Below are positions 8,624-15,859 of a stretch of 64,000 nt of DNA, piece after piece; within the stretch, counting starts at the first letter, position 1; each line of letters opens with the position of its first letter. The notes beneath the pieces were generated by a model. The model saw nothing but the letters and a program-made list of their open reading frames with translations, ran no database searches and was not told the DNA's origin. The position numbers and the translations under genes were made by a program. This DNA comes from Lactobacillus rodentium (GTDB lineage Bacteria; Bacillota; Bacilli; Lactobacillales; Lactobacillaceae): NCBI RefSeq assembly GCF_003423665.1, contig NZ_BFBY01000002.1, forward strand, positions 62,001-126,000. Reading direction: 5' to 3'.

Positions 8624-11173
8624 TTAACCTACAACTCGGGCAATTGCCTCGTTAACACTGGCTGCTTCTTTTTCAACCAAGTTAACTTTAGTTTCGATTA
8701 CTCGAATATCCATTTTAATTTCACGAGTTAAACCTGGAGTGTTAACTTTTGGTTCAAAGAAGTCTTTAAATTGTTCTAATCTTTCACGAGTATGGAAAAT
8801 ATTAGCAGTTACAGTGACAAAGGTGGCAAATTCCATGTCGCCACCAACAGTAGCTTCGAGCCAATTCCAGTCAGTTCTGATCCAATCCCAGGCTTGAGTT
8901 TGACCATAGTTATTAGCTAATACACCACGATACCATGCACGCAAGTCTTGTGGCTTGATCACTTGTGAATCTTCGAAATCATCAACAATTGCATCAATTA
9001 AATCAGGCTGCTTAGTGTAGGTAATTGCACCACATAAGTCCTGTTTCAAACTAGCATCAGCAGTAGCAACATAAAGTTTCAATAACTTGTCATGTAAAGT
9101 CATACTACCAAAGTTGCGCACTTCATTATCCAAAACAATACCACGGATATCAGCTGACATGTTTTCCAAGTTGTCACTATATTCTTGGTAAAGTTCATGC
9201 AATTTATTAATAGTAGTCTTGTTTTCACCATAAAGTGAGGCACTTAACACGATTGGACGTAATAAATTATCATCATTTGATTCACCTTCGCGTGGTAAGT
9301 AACCTAGACGAGCAACTTGTTTTTCTGAAAGCAAGTTGTAAAGCTTGCGTAATTGAGCATCTTCTGCAGATTCAGGTTCAACAAAGTTACGTAAACTTGC
9401 CATAATGCGATATAAGGCATTAGCTACAATTGGTGAAGTTGAATCAGCAAACTTAGGTAATAATGGCACGATTTCAGCATAAGACATGTGTCCACCTTCA
9501 GCTAATAAACGGAAGTCTTGGAGAAGTTGTAACTTATCAACGGCACCTAATTCATCAATATTAGCCAAAATATCATCTAATAACTTCTTATCATACTTAA
9601 TAATAAAGTCAGAGTTATTACCGACGTTTAATCTAAATGGTAAACCATTATTGGCACGTAAATCATCATAGTCACCAATGGTAATCGTAGTATCTTTCAT
9701 GATTTGTGGCACTCCTTCATAGTTTGAATTCAATGGAATTTGCCACTTGCGACCAACTTCTTTACCTTCACCAATGAAGAATTGCTTTTGACTAAGGACC
9801 AATTTGCCATCTTTAACTTCAGCAGTAACTAATGGATAACCTGGTTGTTCAAGCCATGAGTTCATGATGCTACCAATATCTAAACCAGAAGCATCCCCCA
9901 AGGCTGACCAAAGATCATTACCAGTTGCATTAGCATATTTGTGAGCAGCAAAGTAATTCTTGAGTCCTTCACGTAAAGCCTTGTCACCAAGTAAAGCACG
10001 AACCATAACTAACATACGTGAACCCTTAGCATAAACAATTGCGCCATCAAATAAAGCATCAATTTCACGTGGGTCATTAACCATCACGTGAACTGATTGG
10101 ACACCATCAGTGGCATCTCTTTGAAGTGCTTGTGGTACTTCACTAGTTTGGAACATTTCCCAAATGTGCCAATCTGGTTCTAAGGCATCAACAGCAACAT
10201 ATTCCATCATGTTGGCAAAACTTTCGTTAAGCCATAAGTTGTCCCACCATTCCATGGTTACTAAGTCACCGAACCATTGGTGAGCTAATTCGTGAGCAAT
10301 AACAGTAGCGACTAATTGCTTCATTTCTAATGAAGTATTATCAGGATCTAGCAATAAGTAAGCTTCACGATAAGTTACACAACCCCAGTTTTCCATAGCA
10401 CCTGCTGAAAAGTCAGGGAGTGCCACTTGGTATGAGTGTTCTAGTGGATATGGAGTTTCGTAAAAGTCTTCGTAAAACTCAATTGAGCGTTTAGCAATAT
10501 CTAAGGCAAAGTCTAATTCCTTCGGCTTGTGGGCTTTTGTAGCAAAGACACCAATTTCAACACCTGACTTAGTCTTAGTTAATTTTCTCTGCATATCACC
10601 AAAGACAAAGGCAACTAAGTAAGTAGACATGCGCAACGTTTCTTTAAAGTAGTGAACGCCGTCTTCTTCTTTTTCTTCAGGTTGGTTAGAAATAATACTT
10701 TCACCTGGTTGTTCATCGAACTTGATGGCTAAACTAAAGGTAGCTTTTGCAGCTGGCTCATCCACACATGGGAAAGCTTGACGGGCAAAAGTTGTTTCAA
10801 ATTGAGTACCAACTAATTCCTTCTTTTCACCATTTACTTGATAGTAAGAAGGATAAATTCCCATCATCGAATCAGTTAATTTACCTGCAAATTCAACTTC
10901 TACCTTTACCTTGCCAGTTTGATTACTAATGATATTGATTACTTCATCTTCATTATTAAAATCAAATTCGACTGCAGCATCGTTAACTTTGACTGATTTA
11001 ATATCTAAAAACTTTTGGTTAAGTTTAATTGTATCTTCTAATTCTTCACCAGCAACAGTTACTTTACCGGAAAACTTCTTATCCTTACGACTGATGTCTA
11101 AATAAACATCGTAGTGGTCAGGATGAAAAGTATCATAAAGACGTTTTGCTTGTGCACGTGTTTCTTGCGCCAT
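8624..11173 (-). CDS. pepN: Aminopeptidase N (M1 family metallopeptidase)
   Basis: An 849-residue cytosolic zinc aminopeptidase that releases N-terminal residues from peptides, a core part of casein-peptide use in lactobacilli. The GAMEN exopeptidase motif is at about residue 258. The zinc site is HELAHQW at about 291, with the third ligand in NESFAN about 18 residues later. An ERAP1-like C-terminal helical domain follows. The start is set at the ATG giving MAQETRAQ because a GGGAGG ribosome site lies 7 nt upstream; an ATG five codons earlier lies before that site. It has its own promoter and terminator. Confidence 0.96.
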   Translation of the reverse strand: MAQETRAQAKRLYDTFHPDHYDVYLDISRKDKKFSGKVTVAGEELEDTIKLNQKFLDIKSVKVNDAAVEFDFNNEDEVINIISNQTGKVKVEVEFAGKLTDSMMGIYPSYYQVNGEKKELVGTQFETTFARQAFPCVDEPAAKATFSLAIKFDEQPGESIISNQPEEKEEDGVHYFKETLRMSTYLVAFVFGDMQRKLTKTKSGVEIGVFATKAHKPKELDFALDIAKRSIEFYEDFYETPYPLEHSYQVALPDFSAGAMENWGCVTYREAYLLLDPDNTSLEMKQLVATVIAHELAHQWFGDLVTMEWWDNLWLNESFANMMEYVAVDALEPDWHIWEMFQTSEVPQALQRDATDGVQSVHVMVNDPREIDALFDGAIVYAKGSRMLVMVRALLGDKALREGLKNYFAAHKYANATGNDLWSALGDASGLDIGSIMNSWLEQPGYPLVTAEVKDGKLVLSQKQFFIGEGKEVGRKWQIPLNSNYEGVPQIMKDTTITIGDYDDLRANNGLPFRLNVGNNSDFIIKYDKKLLDDILANIDELGAVDKLQLLQDFRLLAEGGHMSYAEIVPLLPKFADSTSPIVANALYRIMASLRNFVEPESAEDAQLRKLYNLLSEKQVARLGYLPREGESNDDNLLRPIVLSASLYGENKTTINKLHELYQEYSDNLENMSADIRGIVLDNEVRNFGSMTLHDKLLKLYVATADASLKQDLCGAITYTKQPDLIDAIVDDFEDSQVIKPQDLRAWYRGVLANNYGQTQAWDWIRTDWNWLEATVGGDMEFATFVTVTANIFHTRERLEQFKDFFEPKVNTPGLTREIKMDIRVIETKVNLVEKEAASVNEAIARVVG

Positions 11174-11206
11174 ATTAAGACCTCCCAATATATTTCTGAC
11201 AAATTA

Positions 11207-11236
11207 ATTATAAATTTTTTTGATAAAACTTACCAA
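11207..11236 (-). promoter_or_regulatory. pepN promoter
   Basis: On the minus strand TTGGTA (11231-11236), an 18-nt spacer and TATAAT (11207-11212), about 35 nt upstream of the pepN start. Confidence 0.65.
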
Positions 11237-11264
11237 TTTTTAATTTATATAATTGATTGGGAAC

Positions 11265-11376
11265 TTGTGTAAATGGTTTTTAATATGGTAAAATTATTTT
11301 TATAAAGCGTGAGAAACCATACTCATCAAACACAAAAAGCATTACCTGATCTGCTCAAAAGGTAATGCTTTTTTTA
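11265..11376 (+). ncRNA. Orphan Fst-type antitoxin RNA, copy 1 (with promoter)
   Basis: Promoter TTGTGT (11265-11270), 18-nt spacer, TAAAAT (11289-11294). The predicted transcript starts near 11301 and carries AAAGCGTGAGAAACC followed by CTCATCAAACAC. This corresponds to the block in copy 2 that is antisense to the toxin start. It ends at hairpin GCATTACC / GGTAATGC and T8 (11339-11376). The antisense block differs from copy 2, so its cognate toxin is not the intact one here. No convincing toxin ORF is found downstream of it. Confidence 0.55.
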
Positions 11377-11523
11377 TCACTTAAAAATTTTTAAGCGTTG
11401 AAAGCTTTTTATCCAAAAAAATATTTAGAAAAAAGCATAGCTCTACATATTCTCAGCAATTTGGTAAATTTATCATCCAAGAAATTAAAAAAGACCTCAA
11501 CATTTAATTGAAAGTCAAAAAAG

Positions 11524-11633
11524 TGTAAAAAAATAAGATAACCCCCGGCACATAGGAATACTCAATGCTTTAAGCACCTACCCCATTTTGGGACCCAGCG
11601 TTAATCCTTCACAAGTTATCTTCACTAGAATTT
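11524..11633 (-). ncRNA. Candidate structured small RNA
   Basis: On the minus strand TTGCAA (11663-11668), 17 nt and GATAAT (11640-11645) form a promoter. About 11 nt downstream a region begins that is closed by a perfect 8-bp helix AAGATAAC (strand complement of 11615-11622) / GTTATCTT (11535-11542). It encloses two small hairpins, UCCC-AAAAU-GGGG and UGCU-UAA-AGCA. The closing helix runs into ATTTTTTT, giving a terminator-like end. No ORF with a ribosome site is inside. It does not match 4.5S RNA, tmRNA or RNase P signatures that I can recognise. Confidence 0.5.
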
Positions 11634-11670
11634 ATTTGAATTATCCTACAATTATTATTTAATTGCAAAC

Positions 11671-11781
11671 TTGCGCACACTATTTGGAAAATGATATAAT
11701 TGTGTCTGTAAAGCGTGAAAATTAAAATTCATTAAACACAAAAAGCATTACCTAATCGCGACAAAAGGTAATGCTTTTTTT
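11671..11781 (+). ncRNA. Fst-type antitoxin RNA, copy 2 (with promoter)
   Basis: Promoter TTGCGC (11671-11676), 18 nt, TATAAT (11695-11700). The transcript from about 11707 contains AAGCGTGAAAATTAAAATTC and ATTAAAC. This is nearly the same sequence as the plus strand across the toxin start at 11910-11934, so the RNA can pair with the toxin mRNA over its start codon. It ends at hairpin GCATTACC (11745-11752) / GGTAATGC (11767-11774) and T7. The toxin transcript converges on the same hairpin from the other side, the arrangement of par of plasmid pAD1. Confidence 0.75.
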
Positions 11782-11827
11782 ATCACTTAAAAATTTTTAA
11801 GCGTTGTGGGTTGGATCAAGGCGACTA

Positions 11828-11929
11828 TTATCGCTTTTTGTTGTGCCGATCATCCAACCAATGGTCGAATAGTGTAGTCACTATTTCCACAATTAGTGGA
11901 GCTACAACTAGCGTGAAAATTAATTTCAT
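11828..11929 (-). CDS. Fst-family type I toxin (33 aa)
   Basis: A 33-codon ORF whose product starts MKLIFTLVVAPLIVEIVTTL and ends with a charged tail containing WLDDRH and KKR. This is the Fst/Ldp layout: a single membrane helix with an AP motif, then a charged C-terminus, and the same length as Fst. The ATG follows AAAGGAGG. An upstream CCTCCT (minus strand, 11952-11957) can pair with AGGAGG (11939-11944) and hide the ribosome site, as in Fst mRNA. A TATAAT (11974-11979) lies upstream, with a weak -35. When expressed without antitoxin RNA such peptides damage the membrane. Confidence 0.85.
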   Translation of the reverse strand: MKLIFTLVVAPLIVEIVTTLFDHWLDDRHNKKR

Positions 11930-12012
11930 CAAACGTCACCTCCTTTCAAAGAGGAGGAAATAGTCGCTCTGTAATTATATCAAACTTATGCAGCTTAATT
12001 TTATTAACTTAG

Positions 12013-12040
12013 CGCTGTCTCAATTTTCGGGTACAACTTT
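12013..12040. repeat. 28-bp direct repeat, first copy
   Basis: CGCTGTCTCAATTTTC followed by GGGTACAACTTT. It is identical to 12306-12333 in the same orientation. It lies just upstream of the toxin promoter of copy 2. It may be an insertion-sequence end left behind; no transposase is present. Confidence 0.75.
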
Positions 12041-12101
12041 AAGACTCTGTACCTGCAGCGTAAAAATAAACTTATTTCAATTTAAGCATCTGTTTAATAA
12101 C

Positions 12102-12208
12102 TTACATATCAATTTTCAAAAATGGTATAATGACTCTTGTAAAAGTGATAAACCAAATTCATAAAACTCAAAAAGCATTACCAATCCGTCAATTGATAAT
12201 GCTTTTTT
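12102..12208 (+). ncRNA. Fst-type antitoxin RNA, copy 3 (with promoter)
   Basis: Promoter TTACAT (12102-12107), 18 nt, TATAAT (12126-12131). The RNA from about 12138 carries AAAGTGATAAACC and AAATTCATAAAAC, the counterpart of the antisense block in copy 2. It ends at GCATTA / TAATGC (12175-12180 / 12197-12202) and T6. The complement of its antisense block would contain a toxin start, but the matching toxin 5' end is missing in this copy. Confidence 0.6.
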
Positions 12209-12261
12209 ATCACTTAAAATTTTAAGCGTTGAGGGTCGAATAATACGACTATTTTTTTCTA

Positions 12262-12306
12262 TTATTTATTGTGGTGATTACTCAACCAATAATCAAATAG
12301 CTTGAC
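12262..12306 (-). pseudogene. Truncated Fst-type toxin, copy 3
   Basis: In frame the minus strand reads VKLFDYWLSNHHNK then stop, matching the C-terminal half (TLFDHWLDDRHNK) of the intact toxin. The upstream half is replaced abruptly by the 28-bp direct repeat at 12306-12333, so start codon, ribosome site and promoter are gone. Confidence 0.7.
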
Positions 12307-12333
12307 GCTGTCTCAATTTTCGGGTACAACTTT
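12306..12333. repeat. 28-bp direct repeat, second copy
   Basis: Identical to 12013-12040 and in the same orientation, 293 bp away. Its edge coincides with the point where the copy 3 toxin is broken. Confidence 0.75.
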
Positions 12334-12435
12334 CAAAAACTGTCACCCTATTACGAAGACAAAGAATATGTTAGAATAATAATGCAACCCATTAAAAGAA
12401 ATTTTTAAGCATTGTGGGTTGAACTAATGCGACTA

Positions 12436-12525
12436 TTAACGCTTTTTGTTGTGCCGACTGTCCAACCAGTGGTCGAATAGTGTAGTCACTATTTCCACAA
12501 AAAGTGGAGCTACAATAAAATACAA
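12436..12525 (-). pseudogene. Fst-type toxin without a start region, copy 4
   Basis: Reading IVAPLFVEIVTTLFDHWLDS then RHNKKR and stop, nearly identical to the intact toxin from its eighth residue on. Upstream of this the sequence switches directly into the antitoxin-type hairpin at 12531-12560, removing the ATG, the AGGAGG and the antisense target. A TTG at 12523-12525 is in frame but has no ribosome site. It looks like a deletion between repeated units. Confidence 0.75.
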
Positions 12526-12526
12526 A

Positions 12527-12566
12527 AAAAGCATTACCTAATCTGGACAAAAGGTAATGCTTTTTT
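12527..12566 (+). terminator. Orphan antitoxin-type terminator, copy 4
   Basis: Hairpin GCATTACC (12531-12538) / GGTAATGC (12553-12560) and T6. It is the same element that ends antitoxin copies 1 and 2, but here no antitoxin promoter precedes it. Confidence 0.7.
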
Positions 12567-12632
12567 GCATGTTCAAAAATCTAGCTACTTTTTCTTTTCC
12601 CTCTCCAAGTAAAACTAGTAGAATTTAGGTGA

Positions 12633-12666
12633 ATAGTAATAAAATGCTGAATTACCTAAAGGAGGT
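12633..12666 (+). promoter_or_regulatory. Stem-loop next to the pepX ribosome site
   Basis: TTTAGGT at about 12634-12640 pairs with ACCTAAA at about 12653-12659, immediately before GGAGG and the pepX ATG at 12672. The stem could affect ribosome access. A possible TAGAAT -10 box precedes it. Function is inference. Confidence 0.4.
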
Positions 12667-12671
12667 TCTTC

Positions 12672-15056
12672 ATGAAATACAATCAATTTGGTTATGTCAA
12701 AACACCATTCAAAGAGCAAATTAAAGAATTAGAGTCAATTAATTTTTTGCCTAGTGATTGGCAAGATCAAACTACTGCTGACTTATTTGCCCTATTTGTC
12801 GGTAATATCTTAGCTGAAGCTAAAACTTATGAAGCCAAACAAGTTAAATTAGCAGAATTTGCGGCTACTGACCAAGAAGACCTGTCTACCTATTTAAAAG
12901 CAAATCCGCAAACTATTTCCCAAAAAGTTTTCTATAATGTTGCTTTGCAATTATTGGGCTACCATGTTGGTTACGACTATGATTTAAATGATCCTACTAA
13001 CTTAATGCAAAAAAATTCACTCTCCTTTTTTAAGGATGCCGAATTTAATAAAGATACTCTCATCCAAGCAACTTATCGTCTGCTCAACACTCGGAGTAAA
13101 AATGGTCAAACCTTAATTGACGTGATGGCTGGTAAGGGATACTTTAAGCAATTCTACGGCAATGATAAGTTCATGTACTTCAATGGCAAGTCATTACCGA
13201 CTTTTGATATGAGTAAAGTGATTCGTGAAGTTGTTTATGTTGAAAGCGACCTCGACACCGATGAAGATGGCAAACCTGATTTATTACAGGTCACTATCTT
13301 TAGGCCATATCAATCAAATAACTTTAAATTCCCTGCTCTTTATACGGCTGATCCTTATTTTGGTGGCATTATTGATAATGCTGCTAAAAATCACAGTGTT
13401 GATGTTAATTTAGAGGATGCTAGTGTTGCCGAAGAGATTAAATATGAGGCAATGCCTAAAGTTACAGCAGCTAAACCGAGTTCGGAAGATCTAGCTCCGA
13501 GTGAAGAAGCAGTTCATAAGGCTGCTTATACGTTGAATGAATACTTACTGGCTCGCGGTTTTGCCAATGTTTACGCTGGTGGGATTGGAACGCGTGGCAG
13601 TGATGGTCTCAGAATTACGGGAGCTCCTGAAGAAACAGAATCTGCAAAAGAAATTATTGAATGGCTTCATGGTGATCGCATTGCTTATACTGATCGTTCA
13701 CGGCAGCATGAAACTAAAGCCTCTTGGTGTAACGGTAACATTGGAATGACCGGTCGTTCATATTTGGGAACCTTACAAATCGCAGTTGCTACTACTGGCG
13801 TTGCTGGTCTTAAGACTGTTGTATCTGAAGCAGCAATTTCTTCTTGGTATGATTATTATCGTGAACATGGTCTAGTAGTTGCACCTGGTGAATGCCAAGG
13901 TGAAGATCTCGATATGCTTGCTGAAACTTGTCAATCTAACTTGTGGGATGCCGGTGATTACTTAAAAATCAAGCCTAAGTATGATACTATGCAGAAAAAA
14001 TTACTTGCTAAAGCTGATCGTAAAACTGGCCAATATTCTGACTTCTGGGAAGCACGTAATTACCGTCACCATACTGATAGGATTAAGTGTTCTTGGATCT
14101 CAGTCCATGGTTTGAACGACTGGAATGTGAAGCCAAAGAATGTTTATAAACTTTGGCAAAAAATTTCCAAGTTGCCAATTGAACATAAATTATTCTTACA
14201 TCAAGGGCCCCACTATAATATGAATAATTTGATTTCGATCGACTTTACCGATTTGATGAACCTCTGGTTCTGTCATGAATTATTAGGAATTAAAAATAAT
14301 GCCTACCACCAATGGGATACTGTTTTATGGCAAGATAATATTTATCCTGATATTTGGCATGGTGAACCTAATTGGAATAATGAAATGGGTCATGAAGAAA
14401 TCTATTATCCTGAAGCGGACGGCAGTTTGCTTAAAGAAGGTGGCAATGATGATGCCAAGCTTTCCTTTACTGATCAAGGTGGTAAGACCTTCAAAGAAGC
14501 CAAAATTTCTGAAGGTCAGTGGGAATATGAATTTATTACTGGCAAAGAAAAATGGACTGATCAACAATTACGTTTTGTAACAGATCCTTATATCCACCCC
14601 ATCACGATTGTGGGTCGACCAAAAATTAAATTACGTGTTAGTGCAAGTTTAGCTAAAGGACAAATTTCAGTTGCCTTAGTAGAATTAGGCCAGCGTAAAC
14701 GTTTAACCCCAACGCCAAAATTCTTCCGTGATCAAATTCAAGAATTAGGTTATCGCTTTGGCACGCAATATTTACAAGAGTTTATCCCTGATAAAATTAC
14801 TGCTGGAAAATTAATTACCAAGGCGCATATGAATATCCAAAATTATGCCGATATGAAAAAGGCTAAGAGTATCAAGCCGGACGAATTTTATGACTTGAAA
14901 TTTTACTTACAACCTACCTTCTACAATGTGCCTGCTGGTTCACAATTAGGTTTAATTATTTATTCAACTGATCAAGGGATGACTAAACGCCCACTTGAAG
15001 AAGAAACATATACGATTGACTTAAGTCAGTCCGAATTACGCTATCGTCAGATGTAA
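12672..15056 (+). CDS. pepX: Xaa-Pro dipeptidyl-peptidase (S15 family)
   Basis: A 794-residue serine peptidase that removes X-Pro dipeptides from peptide N-termini, needed for proline-rich casein fragments. It has the N-terminal PepX helical domain, then an alpha/beta-hydrolase fold with the nucleophile elbow GRSYLG at about residue 361-366. A C-terminal jelly-roll domain follows. Length fits lactobacillar PepX. GGAGG lies 7 nt before the ATG. It is monocistronic with its own terminator. It is cytosolic (no signal peptide) and complements PepN encoded 1.5 kb upstream on the other strand. Confidence 0.96.
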   Translation: MKYNQFGYVKTPFKEQIKELESINFLPSDWQDQTTADLFALFVGNILAEAKTYEAKQVKLAEFAATDQEDLSTYLKANPQTISQKVFYNVALQLLGYHVGYDYDLNDPTNLMQKNSLSFFKDAEFNKDTLIQATYRLLNTRSKNGQTLIDVMAGKGYFKQFYGNDKFMYFNGKSLPTFDMSKVIREVVYVESDLDTDEDGKPDLLQVTIFRPYQSNNFKFPALYTADPYFGGIIDNAAKNHSVDVNLEDASVAEEIKYEAMPKVTAAKPSSEDLAPSEEAVHKAAYTLNEYLLARGFANVYAGGIGTRGSDGLRITGAPEETESAKEIIEWLHGDRIAYTDRSRQHETKASWCNGNIGMTGRSYLGTLQIAVATTGVAGLKTVVSEAAISSWYDYYREHGLVVAPGECQGEDLDMLAETCQSNLWDAGDYLKIKPKYDTMQKKLLAKADRKTGQYSDFWEARNYRHHTDRIKCSWISVHGLNDWNVKPKNVYKLWQKISKLPIEHKLFLHQGPHYNMNNLISIDFTDLMNLWFCHELLGIKNNAYHQWDTVLWQDNIYPDIWHGEPNWNNEMGHEEIYYPEADGSLLKEGGNDDAKLSFTDQGGKTFKEAKISEGQWEYEFITGKEKWTDQQLRFVTDPYIHPITIVGRPKIKLRVSASLAKGQISVALVELGQRKRLTPTPKFFRDQIQELGYRFGTQYLQEFIPDKITAGKLITKAHMNIQNYADMKKAKSIKPDEFYDLKFYLQPTFYNVPAGSQLGLIIYSTDQGMTKRPLEEETYTIDLSQSELRYRQM

Positions 15057-15073
15057 TAAATACGATAGAAATT

Positions 15074-15108
15074 AAAAACGGAATTCTATTAAGAATTCCG
15101 TTTTTTAG
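15074..15108 (+). terminator. pepX terminator
   Basis: ACGGAATTCT, loop, AAGAATTCCGT, then T6 on the plus strand. Confidence 0.85.
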
Positions 15109-15125
15109 TTTATTAATCTTAAAAG

Positions 15126-15422
15126 CTAATTATTTATGAGTCGCTTTAATTTCTCATAAAATTTTTCATGACTTCCAGTAAGAATAATAATTACAATTTC
15201 ATCTTTATCATTTATGGTATATGCAATACGATATTGCGTCCCCTTATAAGTAAAAGGATAAGCATAAATCCCTGCTAAATCACCAATTTTGCTATAGAAA
15301 CTATAGGGATGATTAGCAATCTCTTTATATATACCATTCACAAATTTTTCTTTTAATTTTCTCTCCTTTAGCTTTTTCAAATATTTTTTACTTTTATTCA
15401 GTAACCTGACTTTATAAACCAA
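15126..15422 (-). CDS. RelE/YoeB-type toxin of a type II toxin-antitoxin pair
   Basis: A 98-residue basic protein starting MVYKVRLLNKSKKYLKKLKE. The layout is RelE-superfamily: two N-terminal helices rich in Lys, then a sheet with YPFTYKGTQYRIAYTIND and IVIIILTGSHEKFYEKLKR at the C-terminus. Such proteins cleave mRNA, usually at the ribosome. It overlaps the upstream antitoxin gene by 11 nt, so the two are translationally coupled. The C-terminal His-x-x-Phe-Tyr pattern fits a RelE/YafQ-like active site. Exact cleavage preference cannot be told. Confidence 0.82.
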   Translation of the reverse strand: MVYKVRLLNKSKKYLKKLKERKLKEKFVNGIYKEIANHPYSFYSKIGDLAGIYAYPFTYKGTQYRIAYTINDKDEIVIIILTGSHEKFYEKLKRLINN

Positions 15423-15753
15423 TTTCTTTTCTCAATTCTTCCTCAGATGTTGTCGGGGTATTTTCAGCTTCCAATAAGGCTTCGTCAATCATCTTATTAA
15501 ATCCTTGGTTTATATTAGCTCTTCTCTTTTTAAACTCTTTTAATAAATTTTGACCAGAAAAACCTTCTTGAATTAAATCGCTTAAAATATCTTCATCAAA
15601 ATTAAAGAAATTATCTTCTTTTTGAGTAAATCTATAAAAAATTCCATTTGCTCTTAACTCAGGTATAAATTCAGTCCCAGTTTTTATTTTAAATTTTGCA
15701 GGAACAGTTATCATTGCGGAATTTCCTTGTTTACGTACTTTAATCGGTTCCAT
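15412..15753 (-). CDS. AbrB/MazE-fold antitoxin
   Basis: A 113-residue acidic protein. Residues 4-24 (IKVRKQGNSAMITVPAKFKI) are a SpoVT/AbrB swapped-hairpin DNA-binding domain as in MazE. The C-terminal half is helical and charged and would wrap the toxin. The gene precedes and overlaps the RelE-type toxin by 11 nt. The fold is usually paired with MazF or PIN toxins, so a RelE partner is a less common combination. Its own promoter carries a repeated GTAATTAC element between the -35 and -10 boxes, suggesting autorepression. The ATG follows GAGAGGTG. Confidence 0.82.
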   Translation of the reverse strand: MEPIKVRKQGNSAMITVPAKFKIKTGTEFIPELRANGIFYRFTQKEDNFFNFDEDILSDLIQEGFSGQNLLKEFKKRRANINQGFNKMIDEALLEAENTPTTSEEELRKEIGL

Positions 15754-15783
15754 AATTTCACCTCTCTTTTAATTCTTACATTT

Positions 15784-15812
15784 TTAATATGTAATTACAA
15801 GTAATTACTCAA
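15784..15812 (-). promoter_or_regulatory. Promoter/operator of the AbrB-RelE pair
   Basis: On the minus strand TTGAGT (15807-15812), 17 nt, TATTAA (15784-15789). The spacer holds GTAATTAC twice (15791-15798 and 15801-15808), each itself a palindrome. An AbrB-type dimer bound there would block polymerase. Autoregulation is inferred. Confidence 0.6.
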
Positions 15813-15859
15813 TATAATTTTTCAATTTTGATTTTTATTCTTCTCTATTCATTATTACG

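Larger units (their letters stand above)
11174..12671. other. 1.5 kb gap holding a degenerate array of type I toxin-antitoxin units
   Basis: No ORF longer than 60 codons is present, but the stretch is not empty. Three promoters on the plus strand each drive a short RNA ending in nearly the same hairpin (GCATTACC / GGTAATGC plus T-run). Minus-strand sequences encode one intact and two truncated copies of an Fst-like toxin. A separate structured RNA candidate and a 28-bp direct repeat lie between the units. The repeated blocks indicate tandem duplication followed by decay. Confidence 0.75.

Noticed and set aside
11400-11540. Possible toxin ORF belonging to antitoxin copy 1
   Set aside because: A frame containing VEVFFNFLDDK has faint similarity to the toxin C-terminus, but it has no start or ribosome site and the match is too weak.
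11535-11622. Candidate RNA as 4.5S (SRP) RNA, tmRNA or 6S RNA
   Set aside because: It lacks the GGAAG tetraloop motif of SRP RNA, the tRNA-like ends of tmRNA and the long open bubble of 6S RNA.
15784-15812. Regulon motif also in front of the AbrB-RelE pair
   Set aside because: There is no TGCA centre or TATGnT box at the fixed distance. The promoter is of a different type.
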